Part shown: positions 61,026 through 64,000 of the stretch, in pieces
How positions within the stretch are numbered: the stretch's first letter is position 1
Layout: each line of letters opens with the position of its first letter
Assembly: GCA_023150935.1 (NCBI GenBank)
Contig: JAKLJW010000023.1
Span: forward strand, 1-64,000
DNA: 64,000 nucleotides
Origin: Candidatus Binatia bacterium
Lineage (GTDB): Bacteria; Desulfobacterota; Binatia; HRBIN30
Reading direction: 5' to 3'
Position numbers and translations under genes: made by a program
Notes under the pieces: model-generated
The model's input: only the letters and a program-made list of their open reading frames with translations
What the model was told of the DNA's origin: nothing
Databases searched by the model: none

Positions 61026-61754
61026 ATGATCTCGAAACGACTTATGGGACTGACCCTTGGATTGGGTCTCGTACTTGCGAGCGCCGCCGTGGCCCACGGA
61101 CGCGGACCGTCGGGTCCGGGGATTCCGCCTAACCCGGGGCCGCGACCGAGTCCTGGACCGGTCAAGGATCGTTTGTGTGTCCATCTCTGCAAGGACGACG
61201 CGCGGGCCTGCACGGCATCGGCCCACGCCGAAAGGCGCGCTTGCCGTGCCGAAAACTGCGGCGAGGCCATCGATGCGGCTCATGCCGCCTGCTCGGCTGA
61301 CCCGGCGTCGCCCGAGTGCGCCGACGCCCGCACGCAAGCCCGCGAGTGCCTGCACACCTGCAATGCCGCCTTCCGCGCCGCCATGGAGGAATGCGGCACC
61401 GATCTGAGGGAGTGTATCGCGATCTGCCCGGATGCCGGCGCAACGCCACCCAAGGACCCGACCTGCATCGCCACGTGCCGCGAGGACCTGCGGGCATGCT
61501 TGACAACCGTCCGTGCGAACGCGCAAACCTGCCGCGAGGGGTGCAGCGATCTCGTCGAGGCCGCGAAGACCGCCTGCGAGGCCGATCGCCATTCGGCGGC
61601 CTGCAGGGATGCTCGCGCCGCCGCGAGCGCTTGCTTGCAACCATGCCTGGAAACCCAGCGCTCCGAACACGCCGCCTGCGACCGCGCGGCCGGCGCATGC
61701 GCGGAGGCGTGTCCTGACGCGCCGGTACCCACACCAACGGCAGCGGCTGAGTAA
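61026..61754 (+). CDS. Secreted 24-cysteine protein with two copies of a 12-Cys domain
   Basis: A 242-residue protein with a signal peptide (GLTLGLGLVLASAAVAHG), a Pro/Gly-rich linker and then two repeats of about 83 residues. Each repeat has 12 cysteines. Gaps between cysteines in copy 1 are 3,6,10,4,10,8,9,3,10,6,3 and in copy 2 are 3,6,10,3,10,8,9,3,10,6,3. The 3 and 10 spacings suggest disulfide-stapled helical hairpins. The mature protein ends in TPTAAAE. No family was recognised. It is likely extracytoplasmic and rigid. Confidence 0.85.
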   Translation: MISKRLMGLTLGLGLVLASAAVAHGRGPSGPGIPPNPGPRPSPGPVKDRLCVHLCKDDARACTASAHAERRACRAENCGEAIDAAHAACSADPASPECADARTQARECLHTCNAAFRAAMEECGTDLRECIAICPDAGATPPKDPTCIATCREDLRACLTTVRANAQTCREGCSDLVEAAKTACEADRHSAACRDARAAASACLQPCLETQRSEHAACDRAAGACAEACPDAPVPTPTAAAE

Positions 61755-61792
61755 TGCGACAGTAGTAGACGCTGGCCCGACCGTGGGCCCTC

Positions 61793-61854
61793 CCCCGCCG
61801 GGATGTCCGATCGTGCTGCCCCCCCCACACCTGCACGGTCGGCGCCCGGCGGGG
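61793..61854. other. Long nested hairpin between the Cys-rich and DUF6502-like genes
   Basis: Outer stem CCCCGCCGGG (61793-61802) pairs exactly with CCCGGCGGGG (61845-61854); inner stem CCGATCGTGC (61807-61816) pairs with GCACGGTCGG (61833-61842) with one G-U. It could end transcription of the Cys-rich gene or be a leader for the next gene. No T-run follows. Confidence 0.55.
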
Positions 61855-61886
61855 CACGGTTGCCTCGTTAACGGAGCGCCCCACTC

Positions 61887-62780
61887 GTGACCCTGCCGCC
61901 AGTACGCGGTCCTCTCAAGGCCAAGTTCGTCGCCGCCATCAGGCGCCTGCTGCACCCTGTGGTTCGGCAACTCGTCACCTACGGGGTGAGCTACCCGGCG
62001 CTCAGCCGCCTTCTCAAGCAGATCTACGTGGAGGTTGCGGAGCAGGACTTCGCTCTGCCGTTCAAGCGCCTCACGGACAGTCGGGTTTCACTGCTCACCG
62101 GAATCAACCGCAAAGAGATCGTCCAACTCCGGCGCCGTCCCTCGCGGTCCACGGCCGTAGTCGAAGTCGAGGACACGCTCGCTACCCATGTGCTCGGCCG
62201 TTGGATGGCGAGCCCGCCCTACGCCAGCCGTGACGGCGTTCCCAGGCGTTTGCCATATGACGTGTCCGACTCCGCCACGCCGAGCTTTGCCAGACTGGTA
62301 CGCGAAGTCGGGGTCGACATACCTGTCCGGTCGGTACTCGACGAGTTGCTACGTCAGGGTGCCGTCGAATTGCTGCCGAACGGCGACGTAGCGGTGGTTA
62401 GAGAAGCGAACATCCCGCAGGACGATATCGAGGCAAAGCTCACGTTACTTGGTGCAGATCCGGGGGAGCTGTTCACCACCATCGTGCACAACATCGAACA
62501 CCCGGAGGCACCCCTCCTGCAGCGCAAGGTCGTCTACGACAACATCGGCGCCGATGCTCTCGTCCAACTTCGCGAGGAGGCCCGCCGCCTTGGCGAGGAG
62601 TTCATTCGCCGCGCCAATGCCCTGTTGGCCACCCAGGATCGCGACCGCAATCGGGATGCACCCGGCGGCCGGCGCACCCGCGTGGTGCTCGGCACCCACT
62701 ACTTTGAGGAACCGTACGAACCGTCACCACCGGCCCCGGTGGACTCGCCGCTGCCCGGTCGTATCCGGAGGTCTCGATGA
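61887..62780 (+). CDS. DUF6502-family protein
   Basis: A 297-residue protein with the family pattern LLHPVVRQLVTYGVSYPALSRLLKQIYVEVAE, split as VTYGVSYPALS and KQIYVEVAEQDF, then SRVSLLTGINRKEIVQLRR, a helix-turn-helix-like segment, and ATHVLGRWMASPPY. The second half (about 180-270) is helical and acidic. The molecular function is unknown; a DNA-binding or regulatory role is inferred. The GTG at 61887 is used. It is coupled to the next gene by ATGA. Confidence 0.75.
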   Translation: MTLPPVRGPLKAKFVAAIRRLLHPVVRQLVTYGVSYPALSRLLKQIYVEVAEQDFALPFKRLTDSRVSLLTGINRKEIVQLRRRPSRSTAVVEVEDTLATHVLGRWMASPPYASRDGVPRRLPYDVSDSATPSFARLVREVGVDIPVRSVLDELLRQGAVELLPNGDVAVVREANIPQDDIEAKLTLLGADPGELFTTIVHNIEHPEAPLLQRKVVYDNIGADALVQLREEARRLGEEFIRRANALLATQDRDRNRDAPGGRRTRVVLGTHYFEEPYEPSPPAPVDSPLPGRIRRSR

Positions 62781-63721
62781 AACGGCCGCGCAGTCTCTTT
62801 CTCCTGGCCCTCTTGCTCCTGGGCGGGTGCGCAGCCGACGGCGGCCCGGTCGGCACCGGCATCGCCGCGATCAGCGGCAACGTCGTGGCCGTGGACACTG
62901 CCACCGATGGCGCCACCGCGGAAAGTGGCCTCGCCACCGCACTCCCCTTCCCGGTCACGGTCAGTATAGACGAGGCCCCGGGGATCGCCGACACCACCGA
63001 CGCCGAGGGCAACTTCGAGTTACGTGGCGAGTTCTCGGGCGCGCTCACATTGCGCTTCCGGGGCGACGGTATCGATGCAACGACTCCCATAGACATTCCG
63101 GCGGGCTCCGTGCTCGTCCTCGAAGACGTCACCCTGCGCCGCCAGTCGGTCGAGCCGGCCAACGTGCGCCAGCTCGAGTTCCTCGGCCGCATCGTGATGG
63201 TGGACTGCGTCGACGACGCCAACGGAGTACTGCTCGTCGACGACCGGGCCCCAGGACGCAATCAATTCCTCGTGCGTATCTCGGCTGACACCGAAATCAC
63301 GCGCCGCGGAGGCCGTCCCCTCGCCTGCACCGCGCTACGGGTCGGCGACGAAGTCGGCATCCAGGGCGAGGTCCGTCTCCGCACCGACCGCACCATCGAC
63401 GCCCTCGCCATCGTTGTGGCACCGAAGAACCCGCCGCCGGACCCGGGCCCGGTGCAACCGGTGCGGTTTACGGGCACGGTTGTAGCCGCGGACTGCACCG
63501 CCGAGGTGCTCCTGCTCGCATCCGTAAACGGCGGCACCCGCGTTCGACTGGTGCCAACGACACGTTACTTCACCCCCGACGGGCACGGTGGCCGACGCCC
63601 GATCGCCTGCACGGACCTCGCGCCGCGGGGTCACGTCGAGGGCAACGGCACGGTGCGGCTGAACAACCCGGGAGCGATCGTCGCCGAGACCATCGTGTTC
63701 CGCCCGGCGACCCGCGGTTGA
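62777..63721 (+). CDS. Lipoprotein with two DUF5666-like domains
   Basis: A 314-residue lipoprotein with lipobox LGGC (residues 15-18). It carries an N-terminal beta domain with IADTTDAEGNFELRGEFSG (about 72-90), then two DUF5666-like OB-type domains: one at about 133-218 (FLGRIVMVD, LRVGDEVGIQGEVRL) and one at about 230-312 (FTGTVVAAD, ACTDLAPRGHVEGNG). It is likely exported to the outer membrane. The ATG overlaps the DUF6502 stop; this pair recurs in other genomes in my memory. Confidence 0.78.
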   Translation: MKRPRSLFLLALLLLGGCAADGGPVGTGIAAISGNVVAVDTATDGATAESGLATALPFPVTVSIDEAPGIADTTDAEGNFELRGEFSGALTLRFRGDGIDATTPIDIPAGSVLVLEDVTLRRQSVEPANVRQLEFLGRIVMVDCVDDANGVLLVDDRAPGRNQFLVRISADTEITRRGGRPLACTALRVGDEVGIQGEVRLRTDRTIDALAIVVAPKNPPPDPGPVQPVRFTGTVVAADCTAEVLLLASVNGGTRVRLVPTTRYFTPDGHGGRRPIACTDLAPRGHVEGNGTVRLNNPGAIVAETIVFRPATRG

Positions 63722-63777
63722 GCAGCGCGGCATATGCGTTAGCGTGGTGTGGCGGGCACCAATCAGGGCCACTCAGG

Positions 63778-64000
63778 TTGCTTAGCGCGACCCTCGGTGC
63801 CGCTTACGCCGCAGGCCTGACCCGGATCGAACTCGAGGTCGTTGCGTCGAACGCGGCGGCCATCGCCCTCTACGAGCGCGGCGGCTTTGCGCACGATGGG
63901 CGCAAGCGCGCTGCGCCCATCGTCGACAACCGGGTCGAGGACCTCATCTGCATGGCAATCGCGCGTGCGGATGCGCCCGGCGCCGCAAGACTGCCCTTCG
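63778..64000 (+). pseudogene. C-terminal part of a GNAT acetyltransferase, truncated by the window edge and probably at the start
   Basis: The frame reads TRIELEVVASNAAAIALYERGGF then VEDLICMAIAR, the C-terminal acetyl-CoA and B-motif part of a GNAT N-acetyltransferase. The N-terminal half with the motif A loop is missing: only about 20 residues of unlikely sequence precede it before the lipoprotein stop at 63721. It may be a remnant. The end lies beyond base 64000, so truncation at the 3' side is not known. Confidence 0.6.

Overview
The window is GC-rich chromosomal DNA from a Gram-negative bacterium. It encodes LptF/LptG for lipopolysaccharide export, a Pqi-type MCE system, lipoproteins with lipoboxes and type IV pilin-like proteins. 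The order tRNA-Thr/Tyr/Gly/Thr followed by tuf, and the series tig-clpP-clpX-lon-hup, are typical of proteobacteria-like genomes. Secreted proteins with a Myxococcales-type Cys-rich repeat, a dockerin-like calcium-loop motif and a 24-cysteine duplicated domain point to a deltaproteobacterial-grade lineage (Myxococcota, Desulfobacterota or Binatota). The exact phylum cannot be fixed from sequence reading alone. No insertion sequence, prophage, CRISPR array or rRNA was seen.

Layout. 1-5.4 kb is core translation: tuf (5' part), four tRNAs and rlmB on the minus strand, lptF-lptG on the plus strand, then rpsI, rplM, tRNA-Asp, tRNA-Val and hup on the minus strand. 5.4-11.3 kb holds lon, clpX, clpP, tig and tRNA-Leu. 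11.4-18.2 kb is mixed: two transglutaminase-fold proteins, a Mut7-C protein, small conserved unknowns, a Cys-rich secreted protein, tRNA-Ser, a TadA-like deaminase, a Nudix hydrolase and mobA. 18.5-22.3 kb is a minor-pilin operon (FimT/GspH-, PilV-, PilW- and PilX-like).

22.6-31.4 kb is the most unusual region. A co-directional minus-strand run encodes a PadR regulator, a polyprenyl diphosphate synthase, a geranylgeranyl-reductase-family flavoprotein fused to what looks like a degenerate prenyl-synthase domain, an FtsX-type ABC permease with its ATPase, and an XRE regulator. An HEMGH (ImmA/IrrE-like) metalloprotease and a partner follow after a gap. The reading offered is an isoprenoid-lipid synthesis, saturation and export operon with its own regulators; its product is unknown.

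31.6-49.6 kb holds a bacterial enhancer-binding protein, a triheme cytochrome c, secreted and surface proteins (dockerin-like, FG-GAP/VCBS, SIMPL), a serine beta-lactamase-like hydrolase, an SRPBCC protein, a metallophosphoesterase, a thiolase, a lytic transglycosylase, an O-methyltransferase, a universal stress protein, acetate kinase and an acyl-CoA dehydrogenase. 49.7-53.3 kb is a translationally coupled pqiA(split)-pqiB-pqiC operon. 53.5-60.7 kb holds PlsC, an orphan gene coupled to a 1467-residue kinase/ATPase/cyclase fusion lacking the kinase beta3 lysine, and YgfZ. 60.8-64 kb holds tandem palindromic operators, the 24-cysteine secreted protein, a DUF6502-like protein coupled to a DUF5666-like lipoprotein, and the C-terminal part of a GNAT acetyltransferase running off the edge.

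Functions are assigned by recognising family motifs by eye; no database search was run. Start codons were chosen by ribosome-binding site, family length and overlap, and doubtful ones are flagged.
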